Shown here: positions 7,844 to 18,000 of the stretch, piece by piece
How positions within the stretch are numbered: position 1 is the stretch's first letter
How the letters are laid out: the number at the start of each line of letters is the position of its first letter
NCBI RefSeq assembly: GCF_042682745.1
Contig: NZ_JBHUIO010000009.1
Coordinates: forward strand, 248,001-312,000
Direction: 5' to 3'
Source: Tumebacillus_A lipolyticus
GTDB taxonomy: Bacteria > Bacillota > Bacilli > Tumebacillales > Tumebacillaceae
Length of the DNA stretch: 64,000 nt
The notes under the pieces: generated by a model
Seen by the model: only the letters and a program-made list of their open reading frames with translations
Databases searched by the model: none
Told to the model about the DNA's origin: nothing
Made by a program: the position numbers and the translations under genes

Positions 7844-8758
7844 CTACTCTTTAAACACCTTTTCCGGCTTCGTGTTCATCTCTGTGCCCGCAATCTCCAC
7901 CACGCGGTACAACGCAAGCAGCGTTCCACCTCTGCTCTCGATCCGCAGGAGATCCCCGACGCTCACCCCTGGAATCAGATGTTTGATGGTCAGCTCTCGC
8001 CCGTTGTTGACACGCCTTTCCAGCACCTCAGGAATGATGTGCTTCGGCAGATGCGGCAGCGCAGACTGCATCGGGAGGATCTGCTGTCCGATCGATCCGT
8101 TGGCCACAGCAGCTTCGATCTGCTCAAAAGTCAGCGCTTGCGACAGGTCAAACGGCCCCGATTTTGTGCGAACGAGGCTGGACATATGCGCGGGCACGCC
8201 GAGCTTCTGCCCGAGATCATGGCAGAGCGTGCGCACATAAGTGCCCTTGGAGCACTCGACGACAAATCGAACCTTCGGTCGAGGTAGGTCAAGTTCCACC
8301 GCTTCGATCTCAAGGCTGTAGATCGTCACTTCCCGCGGCGGAATCTCCACGTCCTCTCCCTTGCGCGCCAGATCATACGCGCGCTTCCCCTCGATCTTGA
8401 TCGCCGAATATGCGGGCGGACGCTGCAAGATCGGGCCGACAAACGAGTCGAACGCCTCGCGCACCTGCGCTTCAGACAGCGACACTTCTTCCACCATCTC
8501 GACAGGCTCACCCGATGCGTCCTGCGTTGTGGTCGAAACGCCGAATGTCACTTCTCCACGATATGCTTTCGACTGTTCGAGCAGATACTCGGCGACGCGG
8601 GTAGCCATGCCGATGCAGATCGGCAACACACCTTGCACATCTGGGTCGAGCGTGCCGGTATGACCGATCTTCTTGATTCCGAGGATGCGCCGTGCCCGTC
8701 CAACAACTCCGTGGGAAGTCATTCCGGCCGGTTTGTTGATGACCAGGATGCCGTTCAT
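7844..8758 (-). CDS. truB: tRNA pseudouridine(55) synthase
   Basis: The 304-residue TruB makes the T-loop pseudouridine of tRNA. The catalytic motif GHTGTLDPDVQGVLP is present with the nucleophile at Asp38, as are the KINKPAGMTS-like N-terminus and the RTKSGPF region. The C-terminal 70 residues look like a PUA-type domain. The ATG overlaps the nrnA stop by 4 bases (ATGA), indicating translational coupling. Confidence 0.96.
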   Translation of the reverse strand: MNGILVINKPAGMTSHGVVGRARRILGIKKIGHTGTLDPDVQGVLPICIGMATRVAEYLLEQSKAYRGEVTFGVSTTTQDASGEPVEMVEEVSLSEAQVREAFDSFVGPILQRPPAYSAIKIEGKRAYDLARKGEDVEIPPREVTIYSLEIEAVELDLPRPKVRFVVECSKGTYVRTLCHDLGQKLGVPAHMSSLVRTKSGPFDLSQALTFEQIEAAVANGSIGQQILPMQSALPHLPKHIIPEVLERRVNNGRELTIKHLIPGVSVGDLLRIESRGGTLLALYRVVEIAGTEMNTKPEKVFKE

Positions 8759-9768
8759 TCCTTCTCCTCCAGATGTGCTGTGTTTGAACGAACCGCTTCT
8801 CCGACACGAGCGAGCACCTTTTCCTGAACGGCCGAAAGCTCGCCTTCCAGCGTACAGCCTGCTGCCCGCGCATGTCCGCCTCCGCCGAATTCGAGCGCGA
8901 TCGCGCCGACATCGACCACATATTTCGATCGAAAGCTGACTTTTATCCGGCCTGGACTGGACTCGCGAAAGGAGATCCCCACCTCTACCCCTTCGACGTT
9001 GCGCGGATAGTTGACCAATCCTTCGACATCCTCATCACAGCCGCCAGCCGTGTCGACCATCTGACGGGTGATCGTCACCCAAGCGATCTGCCCGCTGTCA
9101 TCGCGCCCGAGCGTATCAAGCGCCGCGCGAATCAGCAACAGCTGCGGCCAACTGATCGTCTCCATCACACGATCGACGATCTTGTAAGGGGAGACGCCTT
9201 TGGTCAGCAGATTGGCTGCGATCAGCAGCACCTCTTCGGACGTGTTCGAATAGCGAAAGCCGCCGGTGTCGGTCATCAAACCGGTGTACAGGCAGGTGGC
9301 GGTGTCCAAGTCGATCTCCATCTGCAGCTGGTAGGCGATCTTGAAGACGATCTGACAGGTTGCAGCCGCCTCCAGATCGACCAGGTTTTCCGTGCCGAAC
9401 TTGTCGTTGGTCACATGGTGATCGACGTTTAGCAAATGTGCGCTCTCGGCGATCAGCGATGCGGAGCGACCTAAGCGCTTCCGATCCCCGCAGTCGAACG
9501 AGATCACCCGATCGAACTTGCCTGCGACCTGCTCTGGCAGTTGAAAGCGATCTGCCAGCGGCAGGAACATAAACTTATCCGGGATCGGATCATCGTTGAC
9601 CAGAGTGACCGTCTTGCCCAGCTTTTGCAAAAGATGAGCAGCAGCCAAAACGGAGCCGAGCGCATCGCCGTCCGGTTTTTCATGGACGAGCAAGAGCAAG
9701 TCATCATGAGCCTGAAAAAAGTCTGCCGCCGTCTTATAGTCCTGATTTAGCTTCAGGTTGAGACTCAT
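8755..9768 (-). CDS. nrnA: Bifunctional oligoribonuclease/PAP phosphatase (DHH family)
   Basis: A 337-residue DHH/DHHA1 phosphoesterase that degrades nano-RNA and dephosphorylates pAp. Motifs: HEKPDGDALGS, ISFDCGD, the signature NVDHHVTND, and the DHHA1 element GGGGHARAAGC near the C-terminus. The ATG at 9768 has GAGGGTG 9 bases upstream and overlaps the end of rbfA by 35 bases. Longer in-frame upstream sequence would run antiparallel in function to rbfA and is not credible. B. subtilis NrnA is about 313 residues. Confidence 0.92.
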   Translation of the reverse strand: MSLNLKLNQDYKTAADFFQAHDDLLLLVHEKPDGDALGSVLAAAHLLQKLGKTVTLVNDDPIPDKFMFLPLADRFQLPEQVAGKFDRVISFDCGDRKRLGRSASLIAESAHLLNVDHHVTNDKFGTENLVDLEAAATCQIVFKIAYQLQMEIDLDTATCLYTGLMTDTGGFRYSNTSEEVLLIAANLLTKGVSPYKIVDRVMETISWPQLLLIRAALDTLGRDDSGQIAWVTITRQMVDTAGGCDEDVEGLVNYPRNVEGVEVGISFRESSPGRIKVSFRSKYVVDVGAIALEFGGGGHARAAGCTLEGELSAVQEKVLARVGEAVRSNTAHLEEKE

Positions 9769-10120
9769 CTTGCGTTTCACCCTCTTTGATCTCCCGCAAC
9801 ACTTTTGTGATGCGAGTCGAGTAATCAAGCGAAGTGTCCAGTTTAAAGTGCAGCTCCGGCGTGCGGCGCAAACGAACGCGACGACCCACTTCTGCCCGGA
9901 TGAAACCTGCCGCCTTCTGCAAGGCATCCATCGTCGCTTTGCGCTGCTCCTCATTCCCCATCACAGAGACGAAGATCGTCGCATGTTGCAGATCTCCCGA
10001 TGCCTCGACTTCGGTGATCGTCACAAATCCGACGCGCGGGTCTTTGACCTCGGTGCGCACGATGTCGACGATCTCCTTTTTCAGTTGCTCTCCAACGCGA
10101 CTCACTCGTAGTTTTGCCAT
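9734..10120 (-). CDS. rbfA: 30S ribosome-binding factor A
   Basis: The 128-residue KH-fold protein acts in late 16S rRNA 5'-end maturation and cold adaptation. It has the typical RVGEQLKKEIVDIV start, DPRVGFVTITEVEAS and LRRTPELHFKLD. Its 3' end overlaps nrnA. In B. subtilis ylxP lies between infB and rbfA; only 110 bases without a gene separate them here. Confidence 0.96.
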   Translation of the reverse strand: MAKLRVSRVGEQLKKEIVDIVRTEVKDPRVGFVTITEVEASGDLQHATIFVSVMGNEEQRKATMDALQKAAGFIRAEVGRRVRLRRTPELHFKLDTSLDYSTRITKVLREIKEGETQDESQPEAKSGL

Positions 10121-10230
10121 TCTGATTCACCTCATTTTGAACGAATTAAGCTCTCTGGATAGATGACGGAGTTGCGCTCCGCATTCCGCCCAAGCAATGA
10201 TTGGCGGCGCGAAACCCAACTCCTGTCGAC

Positions 10231-12633
10231 TTACACGATTTTCACTTGCTCCATCTGGAAGGCTTCGACCACGTCGCCCTCTTTGATGTCGTTAAACTTC
10301 TCGATGGTCACACCGCACTCGAAGCCGGTCGCCACCTCTTTCGCATCATCTTTGAAGCGCTTGAGCGAATCGAACGCACCTTCGAAGATGACGATGCCAT
10401 CGCGAATCACGCGAAGCTCTGCGTTGCGCACCAGTTTGCCATCGGTGACATAACAGCCGGCGATCGTGCCGACCTTCGAAACTTTAAACGTCTGACGAAC
10501 TTCAGCACGTCCGAGCACAACCTCTTTGTACTCGGGGTCGAGCATCCCTTTGAGCGCCGCTTCGACCTCTTCGATCGCGTTGTAGATGACGCGGTAGAGG
10601 CGAACATCGACCTTCTCCGACTCGGCCATCTTCTCCGCTTGCGGTTGAGGACGAACGTTGAAGCCGATGACGATCGCGTTGGAGGCAGTCGCCAGCAGAA
10701 TGTCAGATTCGTTGATCGCACCTGCACCCTGATGCACGACGCGAACGCGAACTCCTTCTACCTCGATCTTTTCCAGCGAGCCGCGCAACGCTTCGACAGA
10801 ACCCTGCACGTCCGCTTTCAGGATCACGTTCAGCTCTTTGATCTCGCCTTCTTTGATCTGTTTGAACAGATCGTCCAACGTCACGCGAGATTGTGCGCCC
10901 ATCGCTTCTTGGCGTGCCTTGCTCACGCGCTTGTCGACCAGCTTGCTCGCTTTGCGCTCATCGTCGTAGACGACAAACGGATCGCCAGCGCTCGGAACAT
11001 CGGAGAGACCCAAAATCTCAACCGGCATCGCAGGTCCTGCTTCTTTGATCCGACGACCGCGGTCGTTGATCATCGCCCGCACCTTGCCATAGGTCGTGCC
11101 AGCAACCACGATATCGCCGACGCGCAAGGTGCCGTTTTGAACGAGCACGGTCGCAACCGGGCCGCGCCCTTTGTCCAGCTCAGCTTCGATCACCGTGCCG
11201 CGCGGACGACCATCAGGGTTGGCTTTCAGCTCCTGCACTTCAGCCACCAGCAAGACCATCTCCAGAATATCTTCCAGACCTTCGCGCTTCAGCGCGGAAA
11301 CGGGAACGAAGATCGTTTCGCCGCCCCACTCTTCTGCGACCAGGCCGTATTCGGTCAGCTCCTGCTTCACGCGATCAGGGTTGGACTGCTCTTTGTCGAT
11401 CTTGTTGACAGCGACGATGATCGGAACGTTCGCCGCTTTCGCATGGTTGATCGCTTCGACAGTCTGTGGCATGACGCCATCATCTGCTGCGACGACGAGG
11501 ATCGTGATGTCGGTCACCTGTGCGCCGCGAGCGCGCATCGTGGTGAACGCAGCATGGCCCGGCGTGTCGAGGAAGGTGATCTTCTTGCCTTTGATCTCCA
11601 CCTGATACGCACCGATATGCTGGGTGATCCCGCCCGCTTCCGATGCGGTCACATTGGTCTGGCGAATCGCATCGAGCAGGGTGGTCTTCCCGTGGTCGAC
11701 GTGACCCATGATCGTGACGATCGGCGAACGCTCGCTCAGATCTTCTGGGTTCTCTTCCTCAACCAGCATGTCGACCGCTTCTTCGTCGACCGGCTCCTTG
11801 ATCTCGACTTCGATCCCATAGTCTTCCGCGACCAGAGACATCGCATCCGTCTCGATCTCGTTGTTGATCGTCGCCATGATCCCGAGGAAGAGCAGTTTTT
11901 TGATGATCTCCGACGGCTCGCGCTTGATCAGCTTTGCAAAATCCTTGACGGTCAACGCTTCGGTCAGCTCGATCTTTTGCGGCAGTTCCGGCTGCTTCGG
12001 CGCCGGGCGATAACCGCCCTGCTGATGATTCCCACCGCGATTGCCACCGCGGTTGTTGTTCCCGCCACGATTGTTGTTGCCACCGCGGTTGTTGTTGTTT
12101 CCTCCACGGTTGTTGTTGTTCCCGCCACGGTTGTTGCTGCCACCGCGGTTGTTGTTGTTCCCGCCGCGATTGTTGTTGTTGCTCGCGGGCCGGTTGCCAG
12201 TATTGGTCGTGCCAGTTGTGCCGCCGGTGCTCGGCTTCGCGCCAGCAGGCTTGTTCACAACCGGTTTTTTCGGAATGCGCTGGTTGCGCGGCTGGGAGGC
12301 CACGCGATCATCTACGAGATTATCGTAGTCTTTATCGGTCTCAGGTTTCGCCTGAGGAGACTGTGCCGACGTGTTCCCCTTTGCGTTTTCATTTGCCATA
12401 TATCCCTGATTTCTCCGTTCTCCATTTTGGTTTTGAGCGACTTGCGCCCCTTTTTGTTGTTCCGCTTTCGCCTTGACATCTTTAAAATGTTGCTCCACCT
12501 TGCTGATCATCTCCTGATCCATGACGCTCATATGATTGTTCACAGCCACATTCACGCGGTTGAGGATGGTGATGATCTCTTTGCTCGACATATTCTGCTG
12601 CTTGGCGTATTCATAGACCCGCAATTTACTCAA
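10231..12633 (-). CDS. infB: Translation initiation factor IF-2
   Basis: The 800-residue GTPase places initiator tRNA on the 30S subunit. An N-terminal IF2-N helix bundle (MSKLRVYEYAKQQNMSSKEI) is followed by a long disordered Asn/Arg/Gly linker (about 145-207). A second IF2-N element precedes the G domain (IMGHVDHGKTTLLD, DTPGHAAF, NKID) and C-terminal domains II-IV. The start overlaps the ylxQ stop by 4 bases. The linker is built from repeated N(2-4)RGG units. Confidence 0.97.
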   Translation of the reverse strand: MSKLRVYEYAKQQNMSSKEIITILNRVNVAVNNHMSVMDQEMISKVEQHFKDVKAKAEQQKGAQVAQNQNGERRNQGYMANENAKGNTSAQSPQAKPETDKDYDNLVDDRVASQPRNQRIPKKPVVNKPAGAKPSTGGTTGTTNTGNRPASNNNNRGGNNNNRGGSNNRGGNNNNRGGNNNNRGGNNNRGGNNNRGGNRGGNHQQGGYRPAPKQPELPQKIELTEALTVKDFAKLIKREPSEIIKKLLFLGIMATINNEIETDAMSLVAEDYGIEVEIKEPVDEEAVDMLVEEENPEDLSERSPIVTIMGHVDHGKTTLLDAIRQTNVTASEAGGITQHIGAYQVEIKGKKITFLDTPGHAAFTTMRARGAQVTDITILVVAADDGVMPQTVEAINHAKAANVPIIVAVNKIDKEQSNPDRVKQELTEYGLVAEEWGGETIFVPVSALKREGLEDILEMVLLVAEVQELKANPDGRPRGTVIEAELDKGRGPVATVLVQNGTLRVGDIVVAGTTYGKVRAMINDRGRRIKEAGPAMPVEILGLSDVPSAGDPFVVYDDERKASKLVDKRVSKARQEAMGAQSRVTLDDLFKQIKEGEIKELNVILKADVQGSVEALRGSLEKIEVEGVRVRVVHQGAGAINESDILLATASNAIVIGFNVRPQPQAEKMAESEKVDVRLYRVIYNAIEEVEAALKGMLDPEYKEVVLGRAEVRQTFKVSKVGTIAGCYVTDGKLVRNAELRVIRDGIVIFEGAFDSLKRFKDDAKEVATGFECGVTIEKFNDIKEGDVVEAFQMEQVKIV
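12015..12195 (-). repeat. Imperfect tandem repeat encoding the IF-2 Asn/Arg/Gly linker
   Basis: Short units of about 12-18 bases (complement of CCACCGCGGTTGTTGTT and variants) recur about ten times inside infB. They encode NNNNRGG, NNRGG and related blocks. Unit length varies by whole codons, which keeps the reading frame. Confidence 0.85.
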
Positions 12634-12956
12634 TGCGCTTCACCCCCGATAGTTTCCCCGGTCAATTGCATAATCCGGTGTGCGAAGCCGCGGTTCGTGA
12701 TGACTAAAATCGCATTTTGTGCTTTCCCAACCGCGTGTCCAAGGCTCTCTTTGCTTCCGAGTTCCACGAGGGGAACTCCGTAGCTTTTGCATTTGTCCAC
12801 ATATTTTTTCTTGGCGTTCGCACCCGTATCGCATGCAATGATCGCTAGGGCTGCTTTACCGGAACGCACACTGGTCATGCAGGCATCATTTCCTGTTGTC
12901 AGAGCGCCCGCTCGCATCGCCAGTCCCAACAGATTATAGATCGGCTGTTCATTCAT
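12630..12956 (-). CDS. ylxQ: L7Ae-family ribosomal/RNA-binding protein YlxQ
   Basis: The 108-residue protein has the L7Ae/L30e fold: NLLGLAMRAGALTTG, then AALAIIACDTGANAKKKY and the closing AILVITNRGFAHRI. The family binds kink-turn RNA. YlxQ is non-essential, and its target is unclear. It overlaps ylxR by 8 bases and infB by 4 bases in the classic nusA-ylxR-ylxQ-infB order. Confidence 0.93.
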   Translation of the reverse strand: MNEQPIYNLLGLAMRAGALTTGNDACMTSVRSGKAALAIIACDTGANAKKKYVDKCKSYGVPLVELGSKESLGHAVGKAQNAILVITNRGFAHRIMQLTGETIGGEAH

Positions 12957-13236
12957 CCGGGCCTACCTCGTCCACCATGGCAAGATCTTTTGCCAACGTG
13001 TCGTAGATCTCTTCGGAAACTGATGTTTTCAGCGAGCGCTCCAGCGCCTTCTTCTTGCGTGCCGGCGATAAGCATTCCACCTTGCGGCAGATGTAGGAGC
13101 CTCGACCCGGCTTCTTGCCTGTCGGGTCGAGCTCCACCGTATTTTGCGTCTGATTAAACACGATGCGTATCAGCTCTCGCTTGGGCTTCATCTCTTGACA
13201 GCCCACGCACTTGCGAAGAGGGATCTTTTTCTGCAA
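12949..13236 (-). CDS. ylxR: YlxR/RnpM family RNA-binding protein (DUF448)
   Basis: A 95-residue basic protein with the DUF448 signature RKCVGCQEMKPKRELIRIV and GRGSYICRKVECL. B. subtilis YlxR (RnpM) is reported to modulate RNase P. The start is a TTG at 13236 behind a strong AAGGAGGGG site, and no better in-frame start exists. It sits between nusA and ylxQ. Confidence 0.93.
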   Translation of the reverse strand: MQKKIPLRKCVGCQEMKPKRELIRIVFNQTQNTVELDPTGKKPGRGSYICRKVECLSPARKKKALERSLKTSVSEEIYDTLAKDLAMVDEVGPDE

Positions 13237-13256
13237 GCTTGATCCCCTCCTTTTCC

Positions 13257-14408
13257 CTAGTCGCGCGCTTCTTCTTCCACTTCGGAAGCTTCTGCGTCAT
13301 AATGTGTCGCCGAATCCTCCGCGAAGTGTTCATCGTCAGAAGAAGCAGCGCCCTGCGGCAACACATCGCCGTCTTCGCCAGCCTGTGTTTCGCTCTTGAT
13401 GTCGATCTTCCAGGAGGTCAGCTTCGCAGCGAGTCGAGCATTTTGACCTTCCTTGCCGATCGCAAGCGACAGCTGGTAGTCTGGCACGATCACGCGCGCC
13501 ACCTTGTTCTCCTCATCGATATCGACAGAGACGACCTTCGAAGGAGACAGCGCATTCGCAACAAACTCTTTCGGATCTTCGCTCCATTTGACGATGTCGA
13601 TCTTCTCGCCTTTCAGCTCGCCGACGATCGCTTGCACGCGCATGCCGCGCGGGCCGACGCAGGAACCGACCGGATCGACTTCCGGGTTGCGAGAGAAGAC
13701 GGCGATCTTCGAACGGTAGCCCGCTTCGCGAGCGACCGATTTCAACTCGACCACGCCTTCGTAGATCTCGGGAACCTCCAGCTCAAACAGCCGTTTGAGC
13801 AGGCCAGGGTGGGTGCGGGAGAGCATGATCTGCGGCCCCTTGGTCGTCTTCTCCACCTTGGTGATGTATGCCTTCACCCGATCGTTGTGCGTAAACTTCT
13901 CTGTCGGCATCACTTCGGTCAGCGGCAACACCGCTTCCACCTTGCCGAGATCCACGTAATAAAAACGGTTGTCCTGACGTTGCACAACACCGGTCACAAT
14001 GTCATACTCGCGGTCAACGAACGTATTGTAGATCATGCCGCGCTCCGCTTCGCGGATGCGCTGGGTGACGACCTGCTTCGCAGTCTGTGCTGCGATGCGA
14101 CCGAAGTCGCGCGGGGTGACCTCGATCTCTGCGATGTCGCCGATCTGAAAACCGGGGTCGATCTGTTCAGCAGCATCGAGCGAGATCTCAAGGCGCGGGT
14201 CGGTCGGCTCCTCGACGATCGTCTTGCGCGCGTATACTTTGACCAGACCGGTGTGACGGCTGACGTCGACTCGCACATTTTGAGCAGAGTTGAAGTTGCG
14301 CTTATAACCGGAGATCAGCGCAGCCTCGATCGCTTCGATCAGCAGGTCTTTGGAGATTCCCTTTTCACGCTCGATCTGCTCTAATGCATCAATAAACTCA
14401 GTATTCAT
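13257..14408 (-). CDS. nusA: Transcription termination/antitermination protein NusA
   Basis: The 383-residue product has an N-terminal RNA polymerase-binding domain, an S1 domain (near residue 135), and two KH domains (SCVGPRGMRVQAIVGEL; AIGKEGQNARLAA). It ends in an acidic Ser/Glu-rich tail. It promotes pausing and intrinsic termination and supports antitermination complexes. The ATG at 14408 follows AAGGAGGAG. Confidence 0.97.
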   Translation of the reverse strand: MNTEFIDALEQIEREKGISKDLLIEAIEAALISGYKRNFNSAQNVRVDVSRHTGLVKVYARKTIVEEPTDPRLEISLDAAEQIDPGFQIGDIAEIEVTPRDFGRIAAQTAKQVVTQRIREAERGMIYNTFVDREYDIVTGVVQRQDNRFYYVDLGKVEAVLPLTEVMPTEKFTHNDRVKAYITKVEKTTKGPQIMLSRTHPGLLKRLFELEVPEIYEGVVELKSVAREAGYRSKIAVFSRNPEVDPVGSCVGPRGMRVQAIVGELKGEKIDIVKWSEDPKEFVANALSPSKVVSVDIDEENKVARVIVPDYQLSLAIGKEGQNARLAAKLTSWKIDIKSETQAGEDGDVLPQGAASSDDEHFAEDSATHYDAEASEVEEEARD

Positions 14409-14441
14409 AAGAATGGTCTCTCCTCCTTGCGAGAATGGCCG

Positions 14442-14903
14442 TTAAAACGTGACAGCCAGCCGGGCGGAAGCGATCAGCTCAAGCTTCAGCTCCTTGGCCG
14501 CTTTTGCCTCGCGCACAGTCAATCGCTCACCGTCGTACGCTTCCAGCACACCCTCGAACGTTTTCTGTCCATCAATCGGTTCATACGTTGTTATGTAAAC
14601 ATGTTTGCCGACCGCCCGCTCGTAATCGGCAGGCTTCTTCAAAGGTCTCTCCGCCCCTGGGCTCGAAACCTCTAAGAAATAGCTGGTCGGAATCGGATCT
14701 ACTTCATCCAGCATGTCAGACAGCTTTTCGCTAACACGGCCGCAGTCGTCAATGTCCACGCCCTCCGGCTTGTCGATAAATACGCGCAGGAACCAGTTGG
14801 CACCTTCTTTTTTATACTCAACGTCGACAAGTTCGAGACCTTCACCCTCGACGATCGGGGTTGCGAGTTCTTCAACGATCTCCGTTACTTTGCGCTTCGT
14901 CAT
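14442..14903 (-). CDS. rimP: Ribosome maturation factor RimP
   Basis: The 153-residue RimP (YlxS) acts in 30S maturation. It has VDVEYKKEGANWFLRVFIDKP, then DDCGRVSEKLSDMLD and LEVSSPGAERPL, which match the family closely. The ATG at 14903 follows AAGGAGGG. It is the first gene of the nusA-infB unit, and a terminator after polC lies about 90 bases upstream. Confidence 0.96.
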   Translation of the reverse strand: MTKRKVTEIVEELATPIVEGEGLELVDVEYKKEGANWFLRVFIDKPEGVDIDDCGRVSEKLSDMLDEVDPIPTSYFLEVSSPGAERPLKKPADYERAVGKHVYITTYEPIDGQKTFEGVLEAYDGERLTVREAKAAKELKLELIASARLAVTF

Positions 14904-14994
14904 TCTATCCCTCCTTCAAAATCAGAGCAGATGTGCGTGTGTGAGAAATAGTATTTCCAAAGAGTGTACCTCGCGAAACACCCAGATAAACCGA

Positions 14995-15016
14995 AAGAGT
15001 GGGTCGCCCCACTCTT
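14995..15016 (-). terminator. Probable terminator after polC
   Basis: A 9-bp stem (AAGAGTGGG / CCCACTCTT) with a 4-base loop is followed on the minus strand by TTTCGGTTT. It lies 66 bases past the polC stop. The T tract is broken, so strength is uncertain. Confidence 0.55.
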
Positions 15017-15081
15017 GTCGAATACCGTATTCCACATGATTGCCATACAAATTATAGCATGAACGGTGGTCTCACGCAAGA

Positions 15082-18000
15082 CTAGAACAGGGAGAGCTGG
15101 TTGCTTTCCGGCAGTCCCTGCAAGCATCCGTGCGCTTCGAGCAGCTCGATCACCGTCTTGGAAACGCGAGACTTTTCCTGCAGGTCCTGAACGGAGAGGA
15201 ACTCCCCCAACTTCGCCGCTTCTGCGATCGACTTGGCGGCCGACTCGCCGCATCCGGCGAGCGCTCCGAACGGAGGGCGCAGCCCGTTCTCTTCCTTGAC
15301 GACGGTGAACTTGGTCGGCTCTGAGCGATAGAGGTCGAGCGGCAGGAATTTATAGCCGCGCGCCGTCATCTCACAGGCCATCTCCAACACCGTATGCAGC
15401 GCCTTCTCCTTCGGTGCTGCCTGGAAGCCTTTCGCTTCGATCTCTTCGATCTTCGCGACGATCGCATCATACCCTTTCCCCATCACTTCGAGATCGAAAT
15501 CATCGGCGCGGACAGAGAAGTAGGTCGCATAGAATTCGAGCGGATGGTGCACCTTAAAATAGGCGATGCGCACCGCCATCAGCACGTATGCGGTAGCATG
15601 TGCCTTCGGGAACATGTATTTGATCTGCTTGCACGACCAAATGTACCAATCGGGCACTTTGTGCTTCTTCATCTCCTCTTCCATCTCTGCGGTCAGACCC
15701 TTCCCTTTTCGAACGCTCTCCATGATCTTGAAGGCGAATGATGGTTCAAGTCCTGCGTAGATCAGGTAGACCATGATGTCATCCCGACACCCGATCACAT
15801 CTTTCAGCTTGCAAACGCCTTTTTGAATCAAGCTCTGCGCGTTGTTCAACCAGACGTCCGTCCCGTGGGACAGGCCGGAGATCTGCAGCAGTTCGGAGAA
15901 GGTGCTCGGCTTGGTGTCTTCGAGCATCTGCCGCACAAACTTCGTCCCGAACTCAGGGATGCCGAACGTGCCCGTCTTCGAGCGGATGCGCTCTGGCGTG
16001 ACCGGATTGCTCGGATCGATCGTCAGCGCTTCCGTCCCTGCGAACAGCGACATGACCTGCGGATCATCTGTGGGAATCTTTTTCGGATCGAGTCCTGTCA
16101 AGTCTTGGAGCATCCGAATGACCGTCGGGTCATCGTGCCCGAGGATGTCGAGCTTCAGCAGGTTGTCATGGATGGAGTGAAAATCGAAGTGAGACGTCTT
16201 CCACTCTGCGTTCTTGTCATCGGCCGGAAACTGAATCGGACAGAAATCGTACACATCCATATATTCTGGAACGACGAGGATACCGCCCGGATGTTGTCCG
16301 GTCGTGCGCTTGATGCCCGTACAGCCGTGCACCAGCCTCGTCATCTCCGCGTTGCGCAGATTCCAGCCCTTCTCCTCCGCATATTTCTTCACGTAGCCGA
16401 ACGCTGTCTTCTCCGCCACCGTCGCGATCGTACCTGCCCGGTACACATAATCCTCCCCGAACAACACCTTCGTGTAGCCGTGTGCTCGCGCTTGATATTC
16501 GCCCGAGAAGTTCAAGTCGATATCTGGCACCTTGTCCCCTTTGAAGCCGAGGAACGTCTCAAACGGAATGTCATGCCCGTCCTTTTCATACGCATGTCCG
16601 CAGCTGGAGCAGTTTTTATCCGGCAGGTCGAAGCCGGAGCCGACCGAACCGTCTGCGATAAATTCGCTGTGTTTACAGGATGGGCAGCGGTAGTGCGGAG
16701 GCAGCGGGTTGACCTCTGTGATGTCTGACATCGTGGCGACGAGCGAGGAGCCGACAGAACCCCGCGACCCGACGAGATAGCCATCGTCGAGCGATTTTTT
16801 GACGATCTTGTGCGAGATCAGATAGATGACTGCAAACCCGTGTTTAATGATCGAGTTCAGCTCTTTTTCCAATCGCTCCTCTACGATCGCCGGCAACTGG
16901 TTCCCATACAGGCTGTGCGCCTTTTCATAGCACATGTTGCGCATCTCGTCTTCCGCACCCTCGATCTTCGGCGTGTAGAGCTGATCTGGGATCGGGGAGA
17001 CATCTTCGATCATGTCGGCAACCCGGTTGGTGTTGGTGACGACCACCTCTTCGGCAAGCTCTGGGCCGAGATAGTCGAACGCTTCCAACATCTCGTCTGT
17101 CGTCATGAAGTACAGCGGAGGTTGATCTCCTGCGTTCGCATCGTTTTGCGATTGCAAGAACACGTCTCGATAGATCGAGTCCTCCGGGTTGAGAAAGTGA
17201 ACATCGCCCGTGGCGACGACCGGCTTGCCCATCTCCTTCCCGGCTTGAATGATCATCCGGTGGTACTCTTTGATCGACTCAAGCGAGGAGATCGACTCAT
17301 TGCGCAGTAGCGGCTTGTAGTGCAGGAGCGGCTGAATTTCCAGATAGTCGTAAAACTCTGCCACTTCCTTCAATTCCTCTGGCGTCTTCCCGCGCAAGAT
17401 CGAATCGAACACTTCCCCTTGCTGGCAGGCTGAGCCGATCAGCAAGCCTTCGCGATGCTTGGTGATCAAGCTTCTCGGCACTCGCGGGACGCGGAAAAAA
17501 TATTTGGTGTGCGACTCGGAGATGATCTTGTACAAATTCTTCAGCCCGACCTTGTTTTGCACGAGGATCGTCGCATGGAAAGGGCGAACGCGGCTGTAAT
17601 CGACCTGCCCATCGTTTTGATTCAGTTGGGACAGCGTCGCATACCCTTTGTCCGCCATGTCTTTCAACATGAATTGATAGATTTTGGCCAGCGCCACCGT
17701 ATCATCGAGCGCGCGGTGCGCATTGACCAGATCGACATCGAACTTTTTGGCGATCGTCCCCAGGCGGTAGTTTCGTTCATGCGGGTAGATCTTGCGCGCG
17801 AGGGGCAGGGTGTCGAGCACAATATTCTGCCACGGCTCCATGCCAACCCGCTTGGCACATGCTTTCAAAAACCCGAGGTCGAACTCCGCATTGTGCGCGA
17901 CCAGCACCGCATCTCCGACGAACGCTTTAAAATCGGGCAGCACCTCATGCAGTTTGCGCTTGCCCTTCACCATGTCGTTGGTGATGCGAGTCAGCTCGGT

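Noticed and set aside
12015..12195. Regular repeats that could suggest a CRISPR array
   Set aside because: Repeats are short, unequal, without unique spacers, and encode the in-frame IF-2 linker.
10201..12783. 860-codon open frame on the plus strand opposite infB
   Set aside because: It is the antisense shadow of infB: no ribosome site, His/Arg/Asp-rich non-protein-like composition, and infB is certain.
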